Shown: piece by piece, positions 49,240 to 57,607 of the stretch
Layout of the letters: each line of letters begins with the position of its first letter
Numbering within the stretch: the stretch's first letter is position 1
Assembly (NCBI RefSeq): GCF_031954365.1
Contig: NZ_JAUSVZ010000001.1
DNA from: Brevibacillus aydinogluensis
GTDB taxonomy: Bacteria > Bacillota > Bacilli > Brevibacillales > Brevibacillaceae
Length of the DNA stretch: 64,000 nucleotides
Direction: 5' to 3' (one strand)
The notes under the pieces: model-generated
Seen by the model: only the letters and a program-made list of their open reading frames with translations
Told to the model about the DNA's origin: nothing
The model's database searches: none
Translations under genes and position numbers: made by a program

Positions 49240-50307
49240 ATGATGAAGATACATCGCATCGGCACAATCACCGCCGTGCTTGGGGTCAGCGCACTGCTGC
49301 TGTCGGGGTGCGGACTGTTCGGACCGGAAAAGAAAGCCACCAGCATTGATGCACCTCCGCCGCAGTCGGAAGCCGCCCAGAATACACCCAACGGTCTGCC
49401 GGCGGCGGAAGGCTCAGCCGATGGGACGGAGGCCGCGGTCACAGAGTCAGTCGACCGCACCGTCTACTTGCTGGATGCCAACGGGTATGTAGTGCCGTTT
49501 ACGCTGACCCTGCCAAAAACAGAAGGGGTGGCGAAACAGGTGCTGACCTACATGGTCAAAGGCGGGCCGGTGGAAAACATGCTCCCCAACGGCTTTTCCG
49601 CGGTGCTTCCTGAAGGGACGGAGGTAAAAGGACTGGTTATCAAGGACGGTTTGGCGACAGTGGACTTTTCCCCGGAGTTCAAAAAGTACGACAGCAAGAA
49701 CGAAAAGCAGATTCTGGACGCAGTGACCCGGGCACTAACCGAGTTTCCCAACGTCAAAAGGGTGCAGATCTGGGTAAACGGCACGCCGCTTACCGAAATG
49801 CCGGTGGGCAGCACACCGATCTCGTCCGCCCTGGACCGCAACCTCGGGATCAACCTGGAGCTGGCGGAAGGGGCTGTTCCCGGTCGAACCACGGCGGTTA
49901 CGGTCTATTTCCAGGGACAATTGGATGACAAGCGCTCCTATTTCGTACCGGTCACCCGGCTGATACCGGAGACGCAGAACGTGGCCAAAGCGGCGGTAGA
50001 GGAGCTGATCAAAGGACCGAGTGACAATTCGCCGCTGTTCAGTTCGCTCCTGCGCACCACCCGGGTGCTGGATGTAAAGCAGGAGAATGACCTCGTTACC
50101 GTCGATCTGAGCAGCGACATCCTCAGATACGACAGCGGCAGGGAAGCCAATCCGGATGCGCTGGAGTCGCTGGTTCTCTCGCTGACCGAGAGCACAGGGG
50201 CCAAACAGGTTCAACTGCTGGTGGAAGGCAAGCCGCTCACCAGCGGAACGTACGATTTCACCAAGCCGGTCGCCCGCCCCGTCCACATCAACACGATGCA
50301 GTTTTGA
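49240..50307 (+). CDS. gerM: GerM-like sporulation/germination lipoprotein
   Basis: 355 residues. Signal peptide and lipobox LLSGC (Cys about 24), then a low-complexity acidic linker and two GerMN domains (about 80-200 and 215-340), each with a KGPS or KGGP turn before a VDFS/VDLS strand. GerM is a mother-cell lipoprotein that helps assemble the SpoIIQ-SpoIIIAH channel region. GGAGGAGG precedes the ATGATG at 49240. Confidence 0.9.
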   Translation: MMKIHRIGTITAVLGVSALLLSGCGLFGPEKKATSIDAPPPQSEAAQNTPNGLPAAEGSADGTEAAVTESVDRTVYLLDANGYVVPFTLTLPKTEGVAKQVLTYMVKGGPVENMLPNGFSAVLPEGTEVKGLVIKDGLATVDFSPEFKKYDSKNEKQILDAVTRALTEFPNVKRVQIWVNGTPLTEMPVGSTPISSALDRNLGINLELAEGAVPGRTTAVTVYFQGQLDDKRSYFVPVTRLIPETQNVAKAAVEELIKGPSDNSPLFSSLLRTTRVLDVKQENDLVTVDLSSDILRYDSGREANPDALESLVLSLTESTGAKQVQLLVEGKPLTSGTYDFTKPVARPVHINTMQF

Positions 50308-50367
50308 CAGCGCGCACGAATCCACGCCCGAATCGGCAGGCGTGGTTTTTTGCTTGCGGCAGTTCTG

Positions 50368-51621
50368 TCAGTCCGGTTGAGCCGGGGCGGCGCTATCGGC
50401 TGCCCGGGAGGCCTGCAAGATCAAGACGCCGATGATCAGCGAGCAGAGGGTGATCAGCAGCCCGGCGGCAAAACCGAGCAGCCGCGGTTCAAAGACGGTG
50501 AGCAGCCATCCGCCGACGAGCATCGAGAGGCCGATGAGCACGCTGGAGATGGTCGATTCGAGAGCGAACACACGGCCGTGGTACGCTTTGTCGAGATGCC
50601 GCATCAGGAGCGTGCGCAGACTGGCGTTGCCCATCCCCCCGGCGACGGTGGAGAGGGCGTAGCAGGCAGCCGCCAGGTAAATGGTGGGAGCGAAGCTGGT
50701 CAGCACGTGGGCGAAGCCTTCGACGGCGAAACTGCAGGAAGCCATGTGGTAAGGCCGCCGTTTCAGCAGATCGGCCGCAACCCCGCCGACGATGAAACCG
50801 AGTCCGATCGCGCCGTAGAGGAGACCGACTCCGCTTTTGCCGGCCGCAAACACCTGGTAGGCGTAGACGCTGATCAGCACGTTGAGAATGCCTCCCCCGA
50901 CCGGCCACAAGGTCGTCATCAGCAGGGTGTACAGGACCAGGGGAGTTTGGCGGATCAGCGAAAACAGGTCACGGTAGGACGGTTCGTTCGCTTTGCGCTC
51001 CTCCTTGTCCGCTTCGCGTCGGACACCGCTTGATCGCGGGGGGAGGGAAATCCGCAGAATCAGCGCCGCGGACAGCACAAAGGAAAGCGAGTTGCAGACG
51101 AACGCTGCATCCGTCCCCCAATAGGCGGCAAAGACGCCGCCGACCAGCGATCCGGCCGCCATCACGATCCCGAACACGCTTTCCTCCAGCGCATTGGCCG
51201 AGAGGAGCTGATCGCGTTCGACGACGTCCGGGATCAGGGAGATCCTCGCCGGGTTGTACAGCGCGGAGAAGGCGACGAGGGCAAACGTTCCGGCGTAGAC
51301 GATCCAGACGTCGTCAGCAGAGGAGACGAACAGGAAGGAGAGGGCGATCACCGCCCGCACCAGGTCGCAGGCGATCATGACGGCTTTGCGGTTGAAGCGG
51401 TCGGCCAGCAACCCGCCGAGCGGCCCGAACACCAGGTAGGGCAAGGTGCGGAGCGCCAGTGTAATGCCTACGGCCATGGCCGTGCCGGTGATCTCCAACA
51501 GCAGGCTCAGGACAGCGACGCTGTTGAACCAATCCCCGACTCCGCTGAGAAAGTTGGCAAGCAGCAGCCTGCGAAAATTGGCTTGACGCAAAAGCAGGGA
51601 GGACGTCATAAGAATCACCAT
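50368..51621 (-). CDS. MFS transporter (MFS_3/macrolide-efflux-like)
   Basis: 417 residues with about twelve helices and the MFS loop GGLLADRFNRKAVMIACDL between helices 2 and 3. It resembles drug-efflux or enterobactin-exporter-like MFS_3 proteins; substrate unknown. Inserted, on the opposite strand, between gerM and rph, which are adjacent in B. subtilis. ATG 51621 has no ribosome site and lies 6 nt after a -10, so the mRNA may be leaderless; ATG 51609 is an alternative. Confidence 0.88.
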   Translation of the reverse strand: MVILMTSSLLLRQANFRRLLLANFLSGVGDWFNSVAVLSLLLEITGTAMAVGITLALRTLPYLVFGPLGGLLADRFNRKAVMIACDLVRAVIALSFLFVSSADDVWIVYAGTFALVAFSALYNPARISLIPDVVERDQLLSANALEESVFGIVMAAGSLVGGVFAAYWGTDAAFVCNSLSFVLSAALILRISLPPRSSGVRREADKEERKANEPSYRDLFSLIRQTPLVLYTLLMTTLWPVGGGILNVLISVYAYQVFAAGKSGVGLLYGAIGLGFIVGGVAADLLKRRPYHMASCSFAVEGFAHVLTSFAPTIYLAAACYALSTVAGGMGNASLRTLLMRHLDKAYHGRVFALESTISSVLIGLSMLVGGWLLTVFEPRLLGFAAGLLITLCSLIIGVLILQASRAADSAAPAQPD

Positions 51622-51655
51622 TAATTAGTTAATTGTCTAATTAGATGTTAGTCAA
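51622..51655 (-). promoter_or_regulatory. Promoter with overlapping palindromic operator for the MFS gene
   Basis: Minus strand: TTGACT (51650-51655), 17-bp spacer, TTAACT (51627-51632). An inverted repeat TAATTAG (51622-51628) / CTAATTA (51637-51643) covers the -10, as expected for a MarR/TetR-type repressor. No such regulator gene is next to it. Confidence 0.55.
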
Positions 51656-51804
51656 ATTTGCGTGTGTGCGCAAGACCCCTCTTTGCCGGAGTTTCGTTCC
51701 CGCCGAACGGATGGATTTTTCTTTGGGCTTTCGGCAGCGGATTTTTCCGCAGCTTCGGAAATGCGTTGCAGGGGGTTGCGGAGTGGCAGAGGGTTTCTTC
51801 AGTC

Positions 51805-51813
51805 TGGTATAAT
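51805..51813 (+). promoter_or_regulatory. Extended -10 promoter for rph
   Basis: TGGTATAAT with no clear -35, 40 bp upstream of rph. Confidence 0.5.
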
Positions 51814-51852
51814 GAGCGGAGTTGACGATAGCAAGCTAGGAGGAAACATGGA

Positions 51853-52635
51853 ATGAGACTTGATGGCCGTGACCGTGACCAATTGCGCCCAGTCAAGATT
51901 ACGCGCAATTACATCAAACACGCGGAAGGTTCTTGTCTAATCGAAGTAGGAGACACCAAGGTAATTTGTACGGCGACATTGGAGGATCGCGTGCCGCCGT
52001 TCATGCGCGGAGGCGGAAAAGGGTGGATTACAGCCGAATACTCCATGCTTCCTCGGGCCACGGAGTCACGCAATCCACGGGAATCGTCCAAAGGCAAAGT
52101 GGGCGGACGAACCATGGAAATTCAGCGGCTGATCGGACGTGCGCTGCGCTCGGTCGTTCAGTTGGAAGCGATGGGGGAGCGCACCATCTGGCTGGATTGC
52201 GACGTGATCCAGGCCGACGGCGGTACCCGGACGGCAGCAATCACTGGCGCGTTTGTGGCGATGGTGGATGCGATGCAGAAGCTGGTGGAAGCCGGCACCT
52301 TGAAGCAGCTGCCGCTGCGCGATTTTCTGGCGGCGACCTCGGTCGGTATCATCGACGGCGAACCGATGCTGGACCTCAATTACAAGGAAGATTCGACGGC
52401 GACGGTGGACATGAACATCGTCATGACCGGTCAGGGCAAATTTGTCGAACTGCAGGGCACGGGCGAAGAAGCGCCGTTTACCGGCGAACAGCTTCATGAA
52501 CTGCTTGCCCTGGCAAAAAAAGGCATCGACGGCCTGATTGCCGCGCAGAAGGAAGCGTTGGCCGACGTACCGCTGACGTTTGCAGACGACAACGAAAACG
52601 ATCAGGAAACGGTGGCGGAGAAGAGTCATGTCTGA
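51853..52635 (+). CDS. rph: Ribonuclease PH
   Basis: 260 residues of the RNase PH fold. MRLDGRDRDQLRPV at the start, CTATLEDRVPPF, RGGGKGWITAEYSMLPRAT and DCDVIQADGGTRTAAITGA are family hallmarks. It trims tRNA 3' ends by phosphorolysis. AGGAGGAAACATGGA precedes the ATG. Overlaps the next gene by 8 nt. Confidence 0.96.
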   Translation: MRLDGRDRDQLRPVKITRNYIKHAEGSCLIEVGDTKVICTATLEDRVPPFMRGGGKGWITAEYSMLPRATESRNPRESSKGKVGGRTMEIQRLIGRALRSVVQLEAMGERTIWLDCDVIQADGGTRTAAITGAFVAMVDAMQKLVEAGTLKQLPLRDFLAATSVGIIDGEPMLDLNYKEDSTATVDMNIVMTGQGKFVELQGTGEEAPFTGEQLHELLALAKKGIDGLIAAQKEALADVPLTFADDNENDQETVAEKSHV

Positions 52636-53230
52636 GCGAAAAAAAGTGGTGCTGGCAACGCGAAACAAGGGAAAGGTAAAGGAATTCAACAGCCTGTTTG
52701 CCGAATTGGGCTGGGAAGGCATCAGCCTGGACGCGTTTGAAGGCGTGCCGGAAGTGGTGGAGGACGGCGATACGTTTGAAGCCAACGCCTTGAAAAAAGC
52801 GACGACCATTGCTACATACCTGAACATGCCGGCTGTGGGCGACGACTCCGGCCTGGAGGTGGACGCTCTGGGGGGACGTCCCGGCGTCTATTCCGCCCGC
52901 TACGCCGGTGAACACGCCAGCGATGAGCAAAATTGGCGAAAGCTGCTGGATGAACTGCGCGGCGTGCCGGCACAGCAGCGGACGGCACGTTTCCGCTGCG
53001 TGCTCGTCCTGGCGGAACCGGGCAAAGAGCCTGTGGTGGCCCAAGGTACATGTGAGGGCGTCATCGCCGAAGCCCCAGAGGGCACCAACGGGTTCGGATA
53101 CGACCCGGTTTTTTACCTGCCGGACAAGGGCGTGACCATGGCGCAGTTGCCGCCGGAAGAGAAAAACCGCATCAGCCACCGGGCCATGGCGATGGGCAAT
53201 CTGCTGGCGGCAATCAAGCGGCAGGGTTAG
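52628..53230 (+). CDS. rdgB: XTP/dITP diphosphatase (RdgB/YsnA, HAM1)
   Basis: 200 residues: ATRNKGKVKEF near the start, EDGDTFEANALKKA, GDDSGLEVDAL and GFGYDPVF are the HAM1 motifs. Hydrolyses non-canonical purine triphosphates to protect DNA and RNA. ATG at 52628 lies within the end of rph. Confidence 0.95.
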   Translation: MSERKKVVLATRNKGKVKEFNSLFAELGWEGISLDAFEGVPEVVEDGDTFEANALKKATTIATYLNMPAVGDDSGLEVDALGGRPGVYSARYAGEHASDEQNWRKLLDELRGVPAQQRTARFRCVLVLAEPGKEPVVAQGTCEGVIAEAPEGTNGFGYDPVFYLPDKGVTMAQLPPEEKNRISHRAMAMGNLLAAIKRQG

Positions 53231-53270
53231 CGGCTTGCGGCAGACTACAGGCAGAAGGGAGTGCGGTACA

Positions 53271-53795
53271 GTGGGCATCCTGATCCTCAGCGACACGCAC
53301 GGCTTGGTACGCGAAGTGAAAGAGACGGTGGAACGCCACGCGGCGGAGAAGGTCTTTCACTGCGGCGATTTTTGCGTCGACCGGAAGCGGGACCCCTTCG
53401 CCGACATGATTTTGGTCAGGGGCAACTGCGATGTGGACAGGGACGTTCCCGAGGAACAGCTTACCGAGTGGAAGGACCTGAAAATCCTGCAGACACACGG
53501 CCACCTGTTCGGGGTGAAAAGCTCGCTGATGCGGCTGCACTACCGGGCGGAGGAGACGGGGGCCAACGTCGTGCTGTTCGGCCATTCCCACGTTCCGGTC
53601 TGCGGCGTCGAGCGGGGCATCCTGTTTCTCAACCCGGGCAGTCTCCAGCTGCCCCGCAGCTTTGACGTTCCCACCTACGCATACCTGGAACAGATTGAGA
53701 CGAGAAAGCGGGAAGTGCGCGTCCAGGTTACCTATTTCGACCACCACGGCAATCCGGTGGAGCGGCTGGGGGGGAAGTTTTCCCTGCGCCGCTGA
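53271..53795 (+). CDS. ysnB: YfcE/YsnB-type metallophosphoesterase
   Basis: 174 residues. LSDTHG, FHCGDFC, VRGNCDVD, THGH and FGHSHVP are the metal-binding motifs of the calcineurin-like phosphodiesterases (YfcE/MJ0936). Substrate uncertain. GTG start with AAGGGAG. Third in the rph-rdgB-ysnB run known from B. subtilis. Confidence 0.92.
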   Translation: MGILILSDTHGLVREVKETVERHAAEKVFHCGDFCVDRKRDPFADMILVRGNCDVDRDVPEEQLTEWKDLKILQTHGHLFGVKSSLMRLHYRAEETGANVVLFGHSHVPVCGVERGILFLNPGSLQLPRSFDVPTYAYLEQIETRKREVRVQVTYFDHHGNPVERLGGKFSLRR

Positions 53796-53799
53796 CTTC

Positions 53800-53827
53800 T
53801 TGAAAAATGGTGAATATGTGCTATACT
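53800..53827 (+). promoter_or_regulatory. Sigma-A promoter of tig
   Basis: TTGAAA (53800-53805), 16-bp spacer, TATACT (53822-53827), about 90 bp before tig. A second -10-like TATAAT lies slightly downstream. Confidence 0.65.
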
Positions 53828-53919
53828 TAAATGGTTATAATGGCTAGAATTGCATCGCTCGTACCGACTGCATGCTGCGGGCGGTGTTCTGTGGATTCAA
53901 TCTAGGAGGGGAAGTTTAC

Positions 53920-55212
53920 GTGGCAGCAAAATGGGAAAAGTTAGAGAATAACCAGGGGGTCCTGACGGTTGAAGTAGATGCTGCGCAAGTAGATGCGGCA
54001 TTGGACCAAGCGTTTAAAAAGGTCGTAAAGAAAGTAAGCGTTCCGGGCTTCCGCAAAGGAAAAGTGCCGCGCAAGCTGTTCGAAGCGCGTTTTGGCGTGG
54101 AAGCGCTCTACCAGGATGCTCTGGACATCCTGCTCCCTGCCGCTTACGGACAAGCTGTGCGCGAAACCGGCATCGAACCGGTTGATCGCCCCGAAGTGGA
54201 TGTTGAGCAGATGGAAAAGGGCAAGCCGCTCATCTTCAAGGCGACCGTAACAGTGAAGCCGGAAGTGAAACTGGGCGACTACAAAAACCTGACGATCGAG
54301 TCGAAAGAGTTCAACGTTACTGACGAGGACGTGGAAGCCGAACTGAAGCGCATGCAAGAGCGCCACGCCGAGCTGGTTGTCGTGGAAGAAGGCCCGGCAC
54401 AAAACGGCGATCTGGCTGTGATTGACTTCGAAGGCTTCCAGGACGGCGTTGCCTTTGAGGGCGGAAAAGCGGAAAACTACACGCTCGAGCTGGGTTCCGG
54501 CACGTTCATCGCCGGCTTTGAAGAGCAGATCGTGGGCATGAAGGTAGGCGAGGAGAAGGAGATCAACGTCACCTTCCCGGAACAGTACCACTCTCCGAGC
54601 CTGGCAGGCAAAGACGCAGTCTTCAAGGTGAAACTGAACGGCCTCAAGCGCAAAAACCTCCCGGCGCTGGACGACGAATTTGCCAAAGACGTGAGCGAGT
54701 TCGACACACTGGAAGAGCTGAAGGCTGACACCAAGAAAAAGCTGGAAGAAAAAGCGGCTCAGGAGAAAGAACAGTACACCCGCGAGCAGCTCGTGCTGAA
54801 GGCGGCTGAAAACGCCGAAATCGACATTCCGGACGTCATGATCGAACACGAACTGGACCAAATGGTGAACGAATTTGCTCAGCGCCTGCAGTTCCAAGGC
54901 ATGAACCTGGACCTGTACTACCAGTTCTCCGGCACCGATGAAAGCCAGCTGCGCGAACAGCTTCGTCCTGACGCGACCACCCGCGTGCGCACCGCGCTGA
55001 CCCTGGAAGCGATCGCTAAAGCCGAGAACATCACTGCGACCGAAGAAGATGTAAACGAAGAGCTGAACAGACTGGCGGGCGTATACGGTCGTCCTGCCGA
55101 CGAACTGCGCAAAATCTTCACCGCTCAAGACGGTATGACTGCCCTGTACCGCGACGTGCAAACGCGGAAAACGGTCGATTTCCTGGTTGCAGAAAACAAA
55201 GTCAGTGCATAA
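53920..55212 (+). CDS. tig: Trigger factor
   Basis: 430 residues. Ribosome-binding signature VPGFRKGKVPR (about 42-52), a FKBP-type PPIase domain (about 155-245, NGDLAVIDFEGFQDG) and the C-terminal chaperone arms. Ribosome-associated folding factor. GTG start with AGGAGG 10-11 nt upstream; an in-frame upstream extension to 53872 has no ribosome site. Directly before clpP/clpX as in many Bacilli. Confidence 0.95.
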   Translation: MAAKWEKLENNQGVLTVEVDAAQVDAALDQAFKKVVKKVSVPGFRKGKVPRKLFEARFGVEALYQDALDILLPAAYGQAVRETGIEPVDRPEVDVEQMEKGKPLIFKATVTVKPEVKLGDYKNLTIESKEFNVTDEDVEAELKRMQERHAELVVVEEGPAQNGDLAVIDFEGFQDGVAFEGGKAENYTLELGSGTFIAGFEEQIVGMKVGEEKEINVTFPEQYHSPSLAGKDAVFKVKLNGLKRKNLPALDDEFAKDVSEFDTLEELKADTKKKLEEKAAQEKEQYTREQLVLKAAENAEIDIPDVMIEHELDQMVNEFAQRLQFQGMNLDLYYQFSGTDESQLREQLRPDATTRVRTALTLEAIAKAENITATEEDVNEELNRLAGVYGRPADELRKIFTAQDGMTALYRDVQTRKTVDFLVAENKVSA

Positions 55213-55277
55213 GCTTAGGAAGAACGCATGAAACGACCGGCAGACAGGTTCCCGATTGACCCGACTGCCAAGCGATA

Positions 55278-55308
55278 CAAGGCACGATAATGTTCGTGCC
55301 TTGTTTTT
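55278..55308 (+). terminator. Intrinsic terminator after tig
   Basis: Stem CAAGGCACGA/TCGTGCCTTG, 6-nt loop, then TTTTT. Confidence 0.85.
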
Positions 55309-55389
55309 CACCATCTTGCGTTTTTTCCGACACAGCCGTCGGACCGGCGGCTGCACGCTACCTCTTTGACGGCAGAGGAGGAGATACAT

Positions 55390-55971
55390 ATGCTAATCCC
55401 CATGGTCATTGAACAGACGAACCGCGGCGAGCGCGCGTATGACATTTATTCGCGCCTGCTGAAGGACCGGATTGTCTTTCTCGGCAGCGAGATCGACGAT
55501 GAAGTGGCCAACCTGGTGGTCGCCCAACTGCTGTTCCTGCAAGCGGAAGACCCGGACAAGGACATTCAACTCTACATAAACTCTCCGGGCGGTTCCGTAA
55601 CGGCTGGCATGGCCATCTTCGACACGATGCAGCACATCAAGCCGGACGTGTCTACCATCTGCATCGGCATGGCGGCCAGCATGGCAGCCGTTCTGCTGGC
55701 TGCGGGAGCAAAAGGGAAGCGGTTTGCCCTGCCGAACAGTGAAGTGATGATTCACCAGCCGCTCGGCGGCGTACGCGGCCAGGCAGAGGATATCCGCATC
55801 CACGCGGACTGGATTTTGAAAACGAAGCGCCAGCTCAACCAAATCCTGGCGGAACGGACGGGTCAGCCATACGAACGTGTGGAAAAGGACACCGATCGTG
55901 ATCACTTCATGAGCGCAGAAGAAGCCAAAGCGTACGGTTTGATTGACGCCATTATTGAACGGAAAAACTGA
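55390..55971 (+). CDS. clpP: ATP-dependent Clp protease proteolytic subunit
   Basis: 193 residues. Catalytic Ser in GMAASMAA, His in MIHQPLGG and Asp in DRDHFMSAEEA. Forms the 14-mer chamber with ClpX or ClpC. ATG 55390 after GGAGGAGATACAT; the longer 55366 reading lacks a good site. I saw no complete CtsR heptad repeat upstream. Confidence 0.96.
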   Translation: MLIPMVIEQTNRGERAYDIYSRLLKDRIVFLGSEIDDEVANLVVAQLLFLQAEDPDKDIQLYINSPGGSVTAGMAIFDTMQHIKPDVSTICIGMAASMAAVLLAAGAKGKRFALPNSEVMIHQPLGGVRGQAEDIRIHADWILKTKRQLNQILAERTGQPYERVEKDTDRDHFMSAEEAKAYGLIDAIIERKN

Positions 55972-55991
55972 CCCGTTGTGAGGTGAAGCGC

Positions 55992-57257
55992 ATGTTTAAG
56001 TTTAACGACGATAAAGGCCAGCTGAAATGCTCCTTCTGCGGCAAGTCGCAGGAGCAGGTGCGCAAGCTGGTGGCCGGGCCCGGCGTGTACATCTGCGACG
56101 AGTGCATCGAACTGTGCAACGAAATCGTCCAGGAAGAGCTGGGAACGGAAGAAGAAATCGACATGAAGGAAATTCCCAAACCGATGGAGATTCGCAAAAT
56201 CCTGGACGATTACGTGATCGGCCAGGATCTGGCGAAAAAATCCCTCTCGGTGGCGGTGTACAACCACTACAAGCGGATCAACTCCGGCGCCAAGATCGAG
56301 GATGTGGAACTGCAAAAGTCAAACATCCTGCTGATCGGCCCGACCGGAAGCGGGAAGACGCTCTTGGCCCAGACGTTGGCACGGATTCTCAACGTGCCGT
56401 TTGCCATCGCCGACGCCACTTCCCTCACGGAAGCGGGGTACGTGGGCGAAGACGTGGAAAACATCCTGCTCAAGCTGATCCAGGCAGCCGATTACGACGT
56501 GGAAAAGGCGGAGAAGGGCATCATCTACATCGACGAGATCGACAAGGTGGCCCGCAAGTCGGAAAATCCGTCGATCACCCGCGACGTATCCGGCGAAGGC
56601 GTACAGCAGGCGCTGCTGAAAATTCTCGAGGGGACGGTTGCCAGCGTGCCGCCGCAGGGCGGCCGGAAGCATCCGCACCAGGAGTTCATCCAGATCGACA
56701 CGTCCAACATTCTGTTCATCTGCGGCGGTGCGTTTGACGGCATCGAGCAGATCATCAAGCGTCGTCTGGGCAAAAAGGTGATCGGCTTCGGCACCGACCT
56801 GAGCGACGGTATCAAAGGCGACCTGAAGCCGGGCGAGTACCTGAAGTACGTGCTGCCGGAAGACCTGCTGAAATTCGGCCTGATTCCGGAATTTGTCGGC
56901 CGTCTCCCCGTACTGGCCACGCTGGAACCGCTGGATGAGGAGACGCTGGTCCGCATCCTGACCGAACCGAAAAACTCGCTGGTGAAGCAGTACCAAAAAC
57001 TGCTGAGCTTAGACGGCGTAGAACTGGAGTTCGAACCGGGAGCGCTGACGCAGATCGCCAAGGAAGCGATCAAGCGGAACACCGGCGCCCGGGGACTGCG
57101 TGCCATCATCGAGCAGATCATGCTCGACATGATGTACGAACTGCCGTCCCGCGAAGACATCAGCAAGTGCGTGATCACCGAGGAAGCTGTGCGTGACAAG
57201 GTGAAGCCGCAGCTGCTGACCAAGGAAGGCCGCGAACTGAAAAACGAAAGCGCGTAA
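55992..57257 (+). CDS. clpX: ClpX ATPase
   Basis: 421 residues. N-terminal C4 zinc domain (CSFCGK, CDECIELC), Walker A GPTGSGKT, Walker B IIYIDEIDK, GYVGEDVE pore loop, and sensor-2 GARGLRAI. Unfolds substrates for ClpP. ATG 55992 after GAGGTGAAGCGC. Ends with a terminator. Confidence 0.96.
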   Translation: MFKFNDDKGQLKCSFCGKSQEQVRKLVAGPGVYICDECIELCNEIVQEELGTEEEIDMKEIPKPMEIRKILDDYVIGQDLAKKSLSVAVYNHYKRINSGAKIEDVELQKSNILLIGPTGSGKTLLAQTLARILNVPFAIADATSLTEAGYVGEDVENILLKLIQAADYDVEKAEKGIIYIDEIDKVARKSENPSITRDVSGEGVQQALLKILEGTVASVPPQGGRKHPHQEFIQIDTSNILFICGGAFDGIEQIIKRRLGKKVIGFGTDLSDGIKGDLKPGEYLKYVLPEDLLKFGLIPEFVGRLPVLATLEPLDEETLVRILTEPKNSLVKQYQKLLSLDGVELEFEPGALTQIAKEAIKRNTGARGLRAIIEQIMLDMMYELPSREDISKCVITEEAVRDKVKPQLLTKEGRELKNESA

Positions 57258-57282
57258 CCGGCACCGCCGGAAACGCCATCCC

Positions 57283-57312
57283 AACCACCCCGATTGTCGG
57301 GGTGGTTTTTCC
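57283..57312 (+). terminator. Intrinsic terminator after clpX
   Basis: 11-bp stem AACCACCCCGA/TCGGGGTGGTT, 3-nt loop, then TTT. Confidence 0.85.
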
Positions 57313-57380
57313 ATGGCTCTCCCGTTTGTTCGCCCGGCCGGCAGTGCCCGCCAAAGTGCAAGGGAATGCCGGAGCGGTTT

Positions 57381-57410
57381 GTTTACGCCCGTGATTGCGA
57401 GGCAATACTA
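57381..57410 (+). promoter_or_regulatory. Sigma-F promoter of lonB
   Basis: GTTTA, 15-bp spacer, GGCAATACTA: agrees with GYWTA-N15-GGNNANANTA. It implies forespore expression of lonB, as known in B. subtilis. The rest of the 57313-57607 gap is a leader of about 190 nt in which GGGCTGATACA is repeated; I saw no gene there. Confidence 0.75.
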
Positions 57411-57607
57411 CTCAATATAGTTCACGAGACGCTTTTTGATTGGATCACGACTGTATCAGGAAGGACTTCTCGCGATCGCGGGCTGATACACGGGCTGATA
57501 CAAAAAACAAGCATCCCCGAGAGGAAGAACCGGCTTTTGCGCATGTGTCCGCAACAGACGCGTTTTCTTCTCGATGTGGTGCGAAGTGAGCGTGGGAGGG
57601 TTAACGG

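Noticed and set aside
55320..55389. CtsR box before clpP
   Set aside because: Only a partial CTTTGAC-like match was found, not the tandem heptad repeat.
57294..57607. ORF over the lonB leader
   Set aside because: Starts inside the clpX terminator and crosses the sigma-F promoter; no ribosome site and no recognisable product.
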